A stretch of 64,000 bases of DNA. It comes from Desulfocurvibacter africanus subsp. africanus DSM 2603 (GTDB lineage: Bacteria; Desulfobacterota; Desulfovibrionia; Desulfovibrionales; Desulfovibrionaceae). The stretch lies in NCBI RefSeq assembly GCF_000422545.1, contig NZ_KE383874.1, positions 181,214 through 245,213 of the forward strand. The letters run 5' to 3'. The position numbers were made by a program, and so were the translations under genes. Below, piece by piece: positions 1 through 8,312 of this stretch. Under the pieces are notes generated by a model that saw only the letters and a list, made by a program, of their open reading frames with translations, did not search any database and was not told the DNA's origin. The first letter of the stretch is position 1, and every line of letters starts with the position of its first letter.

Positions 1-282
1 GTAGTTACGGGCTTCCGCCATTTCTCCGGCTTTAAGGTGGATATAGCCAAGTTCGGCATAGATGCCGGGGGGTACGCGCAGGTTACGCTGTTCCGATTTC
101 GCGATAATGTTCTGAAGTTCCTGGACGTGCTTCGCCTGCTCCTCGGGAGTCGGGTTCTTGCGACAGGCATAGAGAGTGGAGGAGTATTCGCCCATGTAGT
201 AGTGCCTGTTCTGGTTTGCACATCCGCCACAAGCAAGCACCATGAGAAGAATGATCGCGGAAAAGAGTTTCAGTTTACTCAT
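1..282 (-). CDS. DUF4810-type lipoprotein (partial, C-terminus beyond window)
   Basis: The ATG at 282-280 opens a frame that stays open to the window edge (94 codons seen). The N-terminus MSKLKLFSAIILLMVLACGG is a lipoprotein signal with a Cys-containing lipobox. The mature part contains YYMGEYSSTLYACRKNPTPE and a later GIYAELGYIHLKAGEMAEAR stretch, which fits the DUF4810 family (small lipoproteins found next to CsgG/HfaB-type proteins). Its start overlaps the stop of the upstream lipoprotein gene (ATGA), so the two are probably translationally coupled. It presumably sits on the periplasmic face of the outer membrane as part of a CsgG-type complex; the exact role is unknown. Family assignment is from memory of the motif pattern and operon context. 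Confidence 0.7.
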   Translation of the reverse strand, partial: MSKLKLFSAIILLMVLACGGCANQNRHYYMGEYSSTLYACRKNPTPEEQAKHVQELQNIIAKSEQRNLRVPPGIYAELGYIHLKAGEMAEARNY

Positions 283-626
283 GGTACAGTGATCTCCTTG
301 GTCATACCGGAGCCTACGAGTACGGTGCGATTTACGACTACGGCACCATCCCGCTCGACGATCACCGTGTAGCGGCCAGGTGCTACCTCATAGATCGTGT
401 CTTTGGTCTTCGGGGTAGTGGTCCAATCCTTTGCTCCGCTCGCCCTGCCGAGTGTGATGGGGGCAAGGTCGTTCAGGCGCGCCACGGCCCCCATGGTATT
501 GCCGGTGAACCAGAAATAGGCCTTGCTATCGACCTGCACCACGCCTTCTCGAGCGGCGCATCCCACGAGTATCGTGAGAAATGCAAAAACAAAGATTATT
601 CGTAACGAGGTTTTGAGCATGCTCAC
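279..626 (-). CDS. Small lipoprotein of the CsgG operon
   Basis: This is a 115-residue protein with a clear lipoprotein signal: hydrophobic segment at residues 8-22 ending in the lipobox LVGC (Cys23). The mature part is predicted beta-rich (AYFWFTGNTMGAVARL, then RYTVIVERDGAVVVNRTVLV) and resembles small DUF2846-like or PEGA-like domains, without a firm match. It lies 3 nt downstream of the CsgG-type gene and overlaps the next lipoprotein gene by 4 nt, so the three form one operon. It probably assists or decorates the CsgG-like pore; no enzymatic motif is visible. Confidence 0.75.
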   Translation of the reverse strand: MSMLKTSLRIIFVFAFLTILVGCAAREGVVQVDSKAYFWFTGNTMGAVARLNDLAPITLGRASGAKDWTTTPKTKDTIYEVAPGRYTVIVERDGAVVVNRTVLVGSGMTKEITVP

Positions 627-629
627 TCC

Positions 630-1634
630 CTAGCGCGCTTCACGTATAAAGAGTTTCTCGTAGTTCTGCGTCGCATCCCACGTCGTCAGCGAGCCATTGA
701 GGAGCTCGCATGCCGAGACTTCGTTCTCTGCTGTCTCGCCAAAGGTCGCGGTCACGCGAAGGCGCCCTATGACTTCGCCGGGCAACGTGATCACTGCATT
801 GGTTTGAGGGTTACGAACCTTCTGGCCTTCGGCCACAACCTCGAATACGTCGCCAGCCTTGATATTTTGGGTCTTGCCTCCTGAAATGAGGTACTGCCCC
901 GCGTTACGGGCGAGGATGTATCCCTTCCAGGGGCGTTCCAGCAGGTTCTCGATGATATTTGAGGCGACATTGGTGATGGCGGCCTCGATAGCTTTATCAT
1001 TTAGGGTCGTATCATATCCGGCACGGGTCCCCACCCCAAATACACTGCCAGCCTCGGAATAGACCTCACCACTGCCTTCCTCGGAGTAGACAATTTGCCC
1101 GGTAGACACTTCGACGAGGCGGATATGAACTTTGGCAAAAGCCATCTGCCGCTTGGTACGACTAAACACGCCTACGTCGCCTACGTCCTTGCGGCCGAAT
1201 TCGGTGACGGATCCGAGGATCAGGTAGTCTGCCATGTTGCGGTACTCACCCTTACCTCCGATCCCAAGCTCCTTCTGAATTTTATCGAGATCAGCGCGCT
1301 CGATGAGAATAAACTTTTCCGTGGCCACCAACTTTGTCGACAGTATGTCCACGGCCTGCTTGCCCAGGCGATCCTTGGACTCCTTATCGAGGAAGAAACT
1401 CTGCCCGTATTTACTCTCGTTGGTGAAACGACCGATGGCCACCTTGCGTTTCACTCCTCTCTTGTCGAATGTGGCGGCCTGCTCCACCGTAGGACTTACA
1501 GCGGCCGGAGCTCCCTCCACACGCTTTGCTTTCGGGCGCTCCGTAGTGGCACACCCGGAGACAAGAAGCATAACTGCAAAGAGTGACACTACTACTCGCA
1601 GCAAAGCACACCTCCGAAGATTATCCATTGTCAT
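630..1634 (-). CDS. CsgG/HfaB-family lipoprotein
   Basis: The product is about 334 residues from the ATG at 1634; alternative starts are at 1628 and 1667. A signal peptide ends in the lipobox LVSGC. The body carries the CsgG signature: KVAIGRFTNESKYG, then VDILSTKLVATEKFILIERADLD, then YLILGSVTEFG, then RLVEVSTGQIVYSEEGSGE, with two large helices after residue 200. Family members form outer-membrane lipoprotein pores or anchors used in curli, holdfast or surface-polysaccharide export. Two small lipoproteins follow in the same operon, an arrangement typical of non-curli CsgG operons. The last 100 residues (GYILARNAGQYLISGG onward) extend beyond the E. coli CsgG length and contain a possible small beta domain. 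No strong Shine-Dalgarno decides the start. Confidence 0.85.
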   Translation of the reverse strand: MTMDNLRRCALLRVVVSLFAVMLLVSGCATTERPKAKRVEGAPAAVSPTVEQAATFDKRGVKRKVAIGRFTNESKYGQSFFLDKESKDRLGKQAVDILSTKLVATEKFILIERADLDKIQKELGIGGKGEYRNMADYLILGSVTEFGRKDVGDVGVFSRTKRQMAFAKVHIRLVEVSTGQIVYSEEGSGEVYSEAGSVFGVGTRAGYDTTLNDKAIEAAITNVASNIIENLLERPWKGYILARNAGQYLISGGKTQNIKAGDVFEVVAEGQKVRNPQTNAVITLPGEVIGRLRVTATFGETAENEVSACELLNGSLTTWDATQNYEKLFIREAR

Positions 1635-1667
1635 ACATTTAAGATAACGTTTATCAATATATAGCAT

Positions 1668-2453
1668 GCTCGCTATATTGCCACTCCCATAATAAAAGCT
1701 TGAAGTCCAACAGCCAAAACTGAACGATTAAGGTTTACAGCTCTGCAGTCTTCTGCTCACTAGCTTAGTGATGTATATTGCTGAAACTTCAACAAGCATT
1801 TGGTTTGTCGCCACCTATCAGGCGAAAAAATCCATGCCGAGTCAAACTAAAGAATAGCCGCAGGATTGATGTCTTGAATGCCTATTCTATAAGCTGATAT
1901 TACATTTTCTACAAGCCTGCACAGTTTTCCGTTAATAGAATGGTATTTTTTAAAAACCGCCTACAGTTTTTGAATAGGTTTGTCAAAGATCTTTCGTGTA
2001 ACCGGTTGATTCTGCGGTCCTTCTAGCTCACCTGGAAATACATAGTCGAAATATGGTTCGCCGCTTATTTGGAGTGAATCCCAATGTCAGGCTCACTCCT
2101 TTATTGGATGCCCGGCTCGCGCCGGGCCTTTGCCCTTATGACCTCACTACATAAAACTGATCCCATATCGAGTTCGGCCACAGGCTGGACCCGCTGTACT
2201 CCGAAATGCAGAGCATCCTCGGCGCCGACATCCAGAGCATTTTCAAAAGCAAAATGCTCTAGTAACCGCCGGCTCATGTGCAACCTGCTCCAGGGACCAC
2301 GTGTGGGGGACGTGGCGAATGCGACGGGGCAATCAATGCGGTTGCTACTTCCTGGCCCGCACACCAGGTAGCGGCCGATGAAACCGCACCTTGAGCAACC
2401 GTGATAACTGAAATTCACATAGATACCCCCGAAGACGTTCGTCGCAATTTGCC
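1668..2453. other. Intergenic region, no supported gene
   Basis: About 790 bases without a convincing gene. It contains an AT-rich half (1680-2000) that probably holds the promoter of the CsgG operon, a possible inverted repeat (GGAGTGA at 2071 with TCACTCC ending at 2099), a terminator-like hairpin GCCCGGC-TCGC-GCCGGGC at 2110-2127 with a weak T-run, and a family 1 element end (2233-2259). A short coding-like stretch just before that end may be a gene remnant but is too short to name. Confidence 0.5.
2233..2259 (+). repeat. Family 1 element, 3' hairpin only
   Basis: Perfect copy of the terminal hairpin of the dispersed family 1 element: AGAGCATTTT, loop CAAAAGC, AAAATGCTCT. The rest of the element is missing here, so this is a solo end or a decayed copy. 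Confidence 0.8.
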
Positions 2454-2478
2454 TTGACATTATTTGCAAGCTTGCAAA
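2454..2478 (+). promoter_or_regulatory. Possible promoter with 16-bp palindrome
   Basis: TTGACA at 2454-2459 matches a sigma-70 -35 box. It is followed at 2463-2478 by the perfect palindrome TTTGCAAGCTTGCAAA, which would lie between the -35 and -10 positions and so could be a repressor site. The -10 box is poor. The nearest gene is the secreted protein at 2516. Confidence 0.4.
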
Positions 2479-2515
2479 AGATGCTGACAATACATAAACC
2501 ACAGGGGGAAATTCT

Positions 2516-3100
2516 ATGCGCCGTTTTGTAGCGTTCTTGTTTTTCGTTGCAATACTCTCTTTCCAGATGACTGCCCATGCCGACATGAAGGCATATTCAG
2601 AAGATGGCAAGACTGTACTCCTGCACAACAACGGCCAATGGTCATATTTATCCACAGAAGGTTCCCCGAAGGCATTTGTTAAAGGAAAGCAAGTCAAGTA
2701 CAAAATGTACTACGATAATGCAAAATGGTACCCAGCAGAGCATACAGCCAACCGTGACCAGGATTATATGTTCAATCATGCCAACGGAAAAGTTTATGCC
2801 TTGATCACTTCTGAGCCAATCCAACTCACGTACGCTGCAGTTAATGATGCTGTTTTATTCTATACTAAAAAAGTTGATGCATCAGCACGAATGACCCAAA
2901 AAGAAATGCGTAAGGTAAATGGGAAAATGTTCGAATTCTTCAGAATTGAAGCAAAAGTACATGACATAGGCTTTACCTACTACTACCACGTCTATATTGA
3001 CAGGGATTCAACAACTCAAATCATTACATATACTTTTAGCCAATATGCAAATGAGTTATCTCCTATACTGCTAGAATTTGTGAATGGATTTGTTAAATAG
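2516..3100 (+). CDS. Secreted protein of unknown function
   Basis: A 194-residue protein with a good signal peptide (basic start, hydrophobic residues 5-17, cleavage likely after AHA, residues 20-22). A GGGGG Shine-Dalgarno precedes the ATG. The mature N-terminus, KAYSEDGKTVLLHNNGQWSY, is a pattern seen in small periplasmic proteins that begin with a 'dG..V.L..nG.W.y' motif. The rest is alpha/beta with no cysteines or catalytic motif that I recognise. It is noticeably more AT-rich than the neighbouring phage genes. It stands alone, with an element immediately downstream, and its function is unknown. Confidence 0.8.
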   Translation: MRRFVAFLFFVAILSFQMTAHADMKAYSEDGKTVLLHNNGQWSYLSTEGSPKAFVKGKQVKYKMYYDNAKWYPAEHTANRDQDYMFNHANGKVYALITSEPIQLTYAAVNDAVLFYTKKVDASARMTQKEMRKVNGKMFEFFRIEAKVHDIGFTYYYHVYIDRDSTTQIITYTFSQYANELSPILLEFVNGFVK

Positions 3101-3120
3101 ATAAAACGAGAAGATTATTA

Positions 3121-3246
3121 GCGCAGATTGCTTTTAAGACGCCCGCTCCGGCGTTAACGGCGCAAGTGAATTGCGCCTACGCCGAAGCTAGCGGCAAGCC
3201 ATGCCGACGCATGGCTTGCAGAGCATTTTCAAAAGCAAAATGCTCT
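3121..3246 (+). repeat. Family 1 element, full copy
   Basis: Full-length copy starting GCGCAGATTGCTTTTAAGAC and ending AAAAGCAAAATGCTCT. It contains the three characteristic hairpins: GGCGCAA/TTGCGCC, GCAAGCCATGC/GCATGGCTTGC and the terminal AGAGCATTTT/AAAATGCTCT. It lies just outside the 3' end of the phage tail block. Confidence 0.9.
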
Positions 3247-3323
3247 AGTTCTGACATGCCGACCGATTTTATCTCTTTTAATGTACAACGAGTGTCCACC
3301 GATTATTAGGAAGAGGACCCGGT

Positions 3324-3470
3324 GTGTTCCGGACCCTCATCGTGATCCGGGGGGCCGCAGTTGAACGGATGCTTCGAAAGGTCGACCTTGAGGCGGCCAA
3401 GGCCCATGCGGAGAAGGTCCTGAACGTGCACATCGTCCCGCAGTCCGCACGCCGAGGCTCAAGTCTATGA
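3324..3470 (+). CDS. Possible small protein (48 aa)
   Basis: A GTG start at 3324 is preceded by AGGAAGAGG. The 48-residue product contains a helical stretch, KVDLEAAKAHAEKVLNVHI, that looks more protein-like than the low-complexity antisense reading. A hairpin AGCCGG-TC-CCGGCT (3470-3483) with a TTTT tail follows the stop directly. It may be a real small gene or the remnant of a larger one. No family recognised. Confidence 0.3.
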   Translation: MFRTLIVIRGAAVERMLRKVDLEAAKAHAEKVLNVHIVPQSARRGSSL

Positions 3471-3540
3471 GCCGGTCCCGGCTGGGCCTTTTGCCACCTG
3501 CGCCCGGGCATGCCGCGACGGAGCCCGCGGCCCGTAACGG

Positions 3541-5100
3541 TCACTCGGCAAACGGGTCATGCTCGACCTGGGTCAGCCTGTAGCCCGCGGGCTGGCGGAC
3601 GGACGGGGAGGGTGCAGGCTGGCCGAGCCGGCCGCCCTGCTCCGCCGGAGCGAGCTCCTGGTTTTGCCTGAACAGGGCATCCACGTCGCTGCGCACGTCC
3701 CGGCGTAAGGCGGACAGCATCTGCTCATGCGTGGGCGCGGGCACGATCCTTGTGCCGGCGAAATCCTTGTATTTTGCCTGCGGGGTCAGGGACGCGCTCG
3801 TTTCGAACGGCGCCGGCCTGGCCGGAAGCGTCTGCGCTTCGGCCTGCCCGGGCCGGACCTGGACCGCCTGCGGCTGCGCCGGCGACTTTTTCCCCGCCTG
3901 CGCCCTGGACCGCCCGGCCCCGCCACTTTCGAAGCTGGCCCTGCCCCAGGTCATTGCGCCAAGGGTTCCCTCGGCCGCGGCTTCGCCCACACCGTCGAAA
4001 ATGTCCTTGTCGGGATCGGCGTATTGGCGCTCGGCCTGATTGAGCATGTACTGCCCGCTGGCGCCCTTGGGCAGCTGCGGAAGCGTTTCCAGGCCGTACC
4101 CGAGGACCTTGCCGCCCGCGCTCTGGCCCGCCTTTCCGGCGGTCAGCCGGGTCGCCGCACTGGTCGCCATGCCGCCCGTCAGGGCCGATATGCCGCCGTT
4201 CAGCAGCCCGACCCGGTTGCCGGCCTTGGTGGCGACGGCTCGCCTGGCGGCCTGCTGCCGCTCGACTTCGGGCAGGTTGCCGAGCCTGGCGTACTCGTCC
4301 CGGTACTCCGGCGTCAGCGACAGATATCCGATGTCTGCGTTCATTATGGTATCCTCGGTCTTCTTCTTGGCCAAAGCGCCGTCCATGACGCCCTCGCCGA
4401 GCGCACTGCCGATCAGGGTGGCCAATCGCGGGCCCAGGCCCCGGGCGATAAGCATCCCCTTGAGCGCCAGGCTGGCGCCCCCGCCAGCCAGGAGCTGCGG
4501 TGCGGATTGCACAATCGCGCCCAGGATCTTCGGTGCGGACGTGGCTCCGGGGCCTGGCCTGTAGCCGAACGGCGCGTCCTCATCCTTCTCCAAAAATTGC
4601 TTGGACATCTCCCTGCGCATGGCCGGGCTCAGCCCGGAGGCGGCCTGCTCCTTGCGCTGGGCATAGAGTTCCTCAACCGCCTGCCCGGCATCCTCAAAGC
4701 CCATCCACTTCAGGTTACGCCCGCCGAACTGAGCTAAATCGTCCAGGCCCATGGCCAACAGGAGTCCGTAGTCTTTCAGGGTCGTGTCGCCCTCGACGAA
4801 CAGGGCAGGGACCACCGGCCTCGGCTTGTGGATCGGAACAGGCTCCGGAGGCGCGGAAAGGAATGCGCCGGGCGGCCTGAGGCCCGAGGGCCTGGGCCCG
4901 GCAAAGGGATTGGAGTTGACGGCCGTGAGCGTGTAGCCGAGCGCGGCCGTGCCGCCGGACTGCGCGGGAACGTCTTCCACGGGCTTGCTGCCGGACAGCA
5001 GAGGGACGTCTTCAATGGGCTTGCCGCCGGACAGCAGAGGGACGTCTTCAATGGGCTTGCCGCCGCGATGCCCGTAAGGCGGCTTGGATGTGCTGCTCAT
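3541..5100 (-). CDS. Phage internal virion-like protein
   Basis: A 519-residue protein, last in the minus-strand phage block. The N-terminus carries three tandem copies of a 12-13-residue unit of type GGKPIEDVPLLSG, encoded by a 36-bp DNA repeat. The motif GYTLTAVNSNPFAG (about residues 54-67) recurs as GYRLTQVEHDPFAE at the very C-terminus. This GY-x-L-x-x-V-x-x-[N/D]-PFA motif is known to me from internal virion and transglycosylase-like proteins of podoviruses. The middle contains a long Ala/Gly-rich, possibly membrane-active segment (about residues 195-320). No lytic catalytic motif is visible, so it is probably an ejection or internal structural protein. A family 1 element lies 20 nt upstream of its start. 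Confidence 0.65.
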   Translation of the reverse strand: MSSTSKPPYGHRGGKPIEDVPLLSGGKPIEDVPLLSGSKPVEDVPAQSGGTAALGYTLTAVNSNPFAGPRPSGLRPPGAFLSAPPEPVPIHKPRPVVPALFVEGDTTLKDYGLLLAMGLDDLAQFGGRNLKWMGFEDAGQAVEELYAQRKEQAASGLSPAMRREMSKQFLEKDEDAPFGYRPGPGATSAPKILGAIVQSAPQLLAGGGASLALKGMLIARGLGPRLATLIGSALGEGVMDGALAKKKTEDTIMNADIGYLSLTPEYRDEYARLGNLPEVERQQAARRAVATKAGNRVGLLNGGISALTGGMATSAATRLTAGKAGQSAGGKVLGYGLETLPQLPKGASGQYMLNQAERQYADPDKDIFDGVGEAAAEGTLGAMTWGRASFESGGAGRSRAQAGKKSPAQPQAVQVRPGQAEAQTLPARPAPFETSASLTPQAKYKDFAGTRIVPAPTHEQMLSALRRDVRSDVDALFRQNQELAPAEQGGRLGQPAPSPSVRQPAGYRLTQVEHDPFAE

Positions 5101-5120
5101 GCTGTTCTCCTCTGGTTCTG

Positions 5121-5242
5121 GAGCAGATTGCTTTTAAGACGCCCGCTCCGGCGCCCGCGGCGCAAGTGAATTGCGCCTGCGCGCGGCGGCAAGCCATGCC
5201 GAGGCATGGCTTGCAGAGCATTTTCAAAAGCAAAATGCTCTA
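5121..5242 (+). repeat. Family 1 element, full copy inside the phage operon
   Basis: GAGCAGATTGCTTTTAAGAC at the left and AAAAGCAAAATGCTCTA at the right, with all three internal hairpins. It separates two phage virion genes. Its right end, read on the minus strand, supplies the TAG stop codon of the upstream phage gene (5240-5242). Confidence 0.92.
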
Positions 5243-6409
5243 ACCCGTGCGGTCGACCCTGAAATACTGCCCCGTGCCTGCATGCTGCACGTACCACTGG
5301 CCATCGGGGGCCTGCTGTGCGCCGGCCGGCATCCAAGCCGGAGGCTGCTTGGCCTGCCCCGATTGCATCGCCGGCTGCACGGGAGGCTGCACTTGGCCCT
5401 GTTCCTGCGACTGCGGAGCCTGCCGGACCTCGCCCGCAAGCTCGACATCTGATACGGGCCGCGAACCGGGGCCGGCGGACCGGGCCTGCTCGACCCTCCA
5501 GCGCTGGAGGGCCTCGTCCTCGGCGACCATGGCGGCCTGCAATTTCTCCATCTGCCCGGCCACGCGCTCGGCGCCCTTCATGGCCTCGGGGTCGCCCCAG
5601 GCAACGTACATGTCGTACTGTTCGCGCAAGGTGGCCATCTGCGCCTTCGGATCGTTCCGCCACTGGCCGACTTTCCGGAGCTGGGCCTCTTTCCTGGCAA
5701 GCTCCTGCTTCAGCTTGGCCGGGTCGCCCCTGCCCTGCGCGATCCTGGCCGAGAGAGTCTGGATCTCGCCTTCCAGCGCCTCTTCCCGGTCACGCACGAC
5801 CTTGTAGGCGCTGGTGTTCGCGGCGATCAGGCGCGTGAGTTGCTCGCGCTTGCCTTCCCGCTCCCTGTGCGTCAGCGGTGCCCCGTCAGGCTTTATGTAT
5901 ATGCCATACGTGGGGCTGCCCTGCCGCGTGTCGAGCTTGGCCCCGTACAGGCTCTCGACCTTGCTGAGCAGCATGGGCTCGATCTTCTGTCCCGGCTGTC
6001 CGCCCGGCACGCCGGGCCAGGCCTGCTCGCCCTCTGCGCCAAAGCCTCCCCGACTGGCCGTGCGGTTTCCCATGGCCCCGGGTGAAGACGTAAAGCTGGT
6101 GTTCTTCATCTTCGCCGCTTCCGGGTCCGGCCGCCATACGAAGTGCTCCTGGGCCCAGGGCGTGGGCGCGTCGTCCGTGAAGCGCACGGGAGCATTCAGC
6201 CGATCAAGCTCGCCCTGCGCCTTCTGGCTCTCAAGCTCCAGCCCTGGGGCGCGTACGTCCCACTCGCGCTTGTCCTTGGCCAGCCCGTAATCGAGCCTGG
6301 TATCTTCCAGGTCCATCACGCTGCGGTTCAGGCGGTCACGGGCTATGGCCCCAATGCCATCGCGCAGGGTTTGGCTGATATTGTTGAGTTGCTGAACGTA
6401 CTCGCTCAT
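5240..6409 (-). CDS. Phage virion-associated coiled-coil protein
   Basis: A 389-residue, highly charged, Gln/Ala-rich protein with long coiled-coil segments (about residues 165-260, e.g. REREGKREQLTRLIAANTSA and EEALEGEIQTLSARIA). The C-terminal 80 residues are Pro/Gln-rich and end in a short beta motif, WMPAGAQQAPDGQWYVQH, resembling host-type DGQWYV repeats. Position and composition fit an internal virion or tail protein of a podovirus. The stop codon TAG is formed by the terminal CTA of the family 1 element, so the original C-terminus may have been changed by the insertion. No enzyme motif. Confidence 0.65.
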   Translation of the reverse strand: MSEYVQQLNNISQTLRDGIGAIARDRLNRSVMDLEDTRLDYGLAKDKREWDVRAPGLELESQKAQGELDRLNAPVRFTDDAPTPWAQEHFVWRPDPEAAKMKNTSFTSSPGAMGNRTASRGGFGAEGEQAWPGVPGGQPGQKIEPMLLSKVESLYGAKLDTRQGSPTYGIYIKPDGAPLTHREREGKREQLTRLIAANTSAYKVVRDREEALEGEIQTLSARIAQGRGDPAKLKQELARKEAQLRKVGQWRNDPKAQMATLREQYDMYVAWGDPEAMKGAERVAGQMEKLQAAMVAEDEALQRWRVEQARSAGPGSRPVSDVELAGEVRQAPQSQEQGQVQPPVQPAMQSGQAKQPPAWMPAGAQQAPDGQWYVQHAGTGQYFRVDRTG

Positions 6410-6471
6410 GAGCGTACCTCTGGATTATCAATTGTTACCATGGTATGCGGCTTGGAAAGGAGCCTAAAGCC

Positions 6472-6891
6472 ATGCGTATCCGCTTCGCCCTGCTGCTCGT
6501 GCTGGTGATGGTTGCTGTGTCGGCGTGCGGGCCGAAGTATGTTGGGCAGATTGTTAAGGTGCGTGGCATAGAGTTCGCGCCCATGTCTCTGACTGTTGGG
6601 CAGGCTGGATATGCCAAAATCTACCTTGAGCACTTCAACTTCAAGTACAATATCACGCGTACCGGCGAGAACACATACTCCATGACTGGGCATGCGGCCC
6701 CGCTTGGGGCTTGGTCCCCCCGTAACGGGAACTTCTGTCTTCTGCTCCTCAAGAATGGGGAGGTCGTGGGCGAGCGCACCTCCTATTTCGGGGCCTGGGT
6801 GCCGGGCGGCTACAAGATCGCAGCCGACTTTGAATCGCCCGAGTTTGACCATATAACGACCGTTTACAGTTTGAAGGTCATAAAAGACTAA
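6472..6891 (+). CDS. Plus-strand lipoprotein inside the phage block
   Basis: The ATG at 6472 is preceded by AAAGGAG with 9-nt spacing; an upstream in-frame ATG at 6445 lacks a ribosome site. The 139-residue product has a classic lipoprotein signal, MRIRFALLLVLVMVAVSAC, and a mature domain rich in beta strands (SLTVGQAGYAKIYLEHF, then GGYKIAADF). It is transcribed against the surrounding minus-strand virion genes and ends 5 nt before the next phage gene's stop. An isolated, oppositely oriented lipoprotein inside a structural module is the classical setting of a lysogenic-conversion (moron) gene, for example superinfection exclusion at the envelope. Function inferred from context only. Confidence 0.75.
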   Translation: MRIRFALLLVLVMVAVSACGPKYVGQIVKVRGIEFAPMSLTVGQAGYAKIYLEHFNFKYNITRTGENTYSMTGHAAPLGAWSPRNGNFCLLLLKNGEVVGERTSYFGAWVPGGYKIAADFESPEFDHITTVYSLKVIKD

Positions 6892-6896
6892 CGGGG

Positions 6897-8312
6897 CTAC
6901 CAGCCCTGGCCGAAGCCTTGCCCGGCGCTGCCGCCGCTGCTTGCCCCAAAGCCGCCAGGGTTCGACCCGCTCCTCGCCCCCTTCTGTGCTCCAAGCCCGT
7001 CGCCGTCTGCGCCTCCTCCGGTGGACATATGGCCCTTGCTGCCAAGGCCTGACATCTCATGCGAGTTCGGCGTTCTGGCTTTGGCCTTTGCCTTTAACTT
7101 ATCTACCTCCTTTTCCTTCTGTTCCCTCTCCTGCGCCTTATCCTCCGTCTCCCTCTCCTGCTGCGCCATGGCCTCCATGTTCTGCTCGCGGCTCATCTGG
7201 GGGTTATAGCTGTAGTCAGACTGTGCAAAGTCCGGTGATCTGCCCGCCTCATCCATGGCAGTCTCGGCGATGCTTTCGGCGGGCCGGTCGAAGCTCATGC
7301 GCTGGTCTTGGGGCGCGTCCATCGGGACATCGAAGCTCATCCGCATGTGCTGGGGCGTGTCCCACGCATCAAAGCTCTGCTGGAGTCCTGGGTCGTCCAT
7401 GGGCTGCGCGAAGCCTAGCGACTGGTTAATTTCGCGCCTGGCCTGGGCCGCCGCCCTGGCGTCCATGGAGTTCCTAACCTTCTGGGAATTCTCTTCATCC
7501 GTGTCCCGCAGGCCTACCGCTTCCAGTGCCGGGTCTATCAGGTACCTGTTCACCGGGTTGATGATCCAGTCTCTTGCAAAGAGCTTGGCGGCCTGCACGG
7601 GAGCGGTTTCGGCAATTTGCTCGGTAAGCGGGCGCTTAAGGTTATTGAACGTCCCCTTAATGCCGGACATTCTGTCTTCTGCCGCCAGCCGCCTTTCTGG
7701 CGACAGTTTTGACGCGTCGAATTCCATATCCGGACCAACTTCCACCCCAAACTCGTCCTCAAATGTGTCGATGTCCCAGGACCTGTTGAGGTGAGCCACG
7801 CCCATTGGCGCGAACTCATTCAGGGCCGGCAGGCCATAGCCGATAGCCAAGCCCATGGGGCTAAGGCTCGTAAGGGCATTTGCCCCAGTGGCCAACCCTG
7901 CGCCGATTGAGACGTTGGACGGGAGTCCGGCCATGGTCGCGGCCGTGCTGACGGTCCCGCCTTGTATTGCCGCGTCCTTGAACCTGTTGCCGACAAAATC
8001 CTTTGCCGCGTCAATCACCTGCTGCTGCGTCTCCGGGCTCAGCATGGCTTCCTTGTCCACATTCGCCGGGGCATAGGTGCTGCCGTCGTCCGCATTCGGG
8101 TCGCGCTCGGGCGTCGTCCTGACCGGAGTCCGCACCGGCGCTGGCTCCTGCAGCGGCGACGAGTCCTGGTAAGCATACGGATCATCATAGGGCGAAATGA
8201 CCTTGGCCGCGCCCTGATTGGCGGCATAGCGGCCGGTCGTGGCAATGCCCTGGGCGGACCTGGTCGTGATGGGGCCGAGGGCCCTTGCTCCGGTTGTGGG
8301 ACGTGGGACCAT
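6897..8312 (-). CDS. Phage structural/internal virion protein
   Basis: A 471-residue protein with a disordered N-terminus, an Ala/Gly-rich middle (about residues 95-160, possibly membrane-interacting), an acidic helical domain containing DTFEDEFGVEVGPDMEFDAS, and a low-complexity C-terminus: Met/Gln repeats (MRMSFDVPMDAPQDQRMSFD), a Lys/Glu coiled coil and a Gly/Ser tail ending GFGQGW. Its ATG overlaps the stop of the upstream gene by 1 nt (TAATG). It belongs to the tight phage operon and is most likely an internal virion or ejection protein. No recognised family. Confidence 0.6.
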   Translation of the reverse strand: MVPRPTTGARALGPITTRSAQGIATTGRYAANQGAAKVISPYDDPYAYQDSSPLQEPAPVRTPVRTTPERDPNADDGSTYAPANVDKEAMLSPETQQQVIDAAKDFVGNRFKDAAIQGGTVSTAATMAGLPSNVSIGAGLATGANALTSLSPMGLAIGYGLPALNEFAPMGVAHLNRSWDIDTFEDEFGVEVGPDMEFDASKLSPERRLAAEDRMSGIKGTFNNLKRPLTEQIAETAPVQAAKLFARDWIINPVNRYLIDPALEAVGLRDTDEENSQKVRNSMDARAAAQARREINQSLGFAQPMDDPGLQQSFDAWDTPQHMRMSFDVPMDAPQDQRMSFDRPAESIAETAMDEAGRSPDFAQSDYSYNPQMSREQNMEAMAQQERETEDKAQEREQKEKEVDKLKAKAKARTPNSHEMSGLGSKGHMSTGGGADGDGLGAQKGARSGSNPGGFGASSGGSAGQGFGQGW

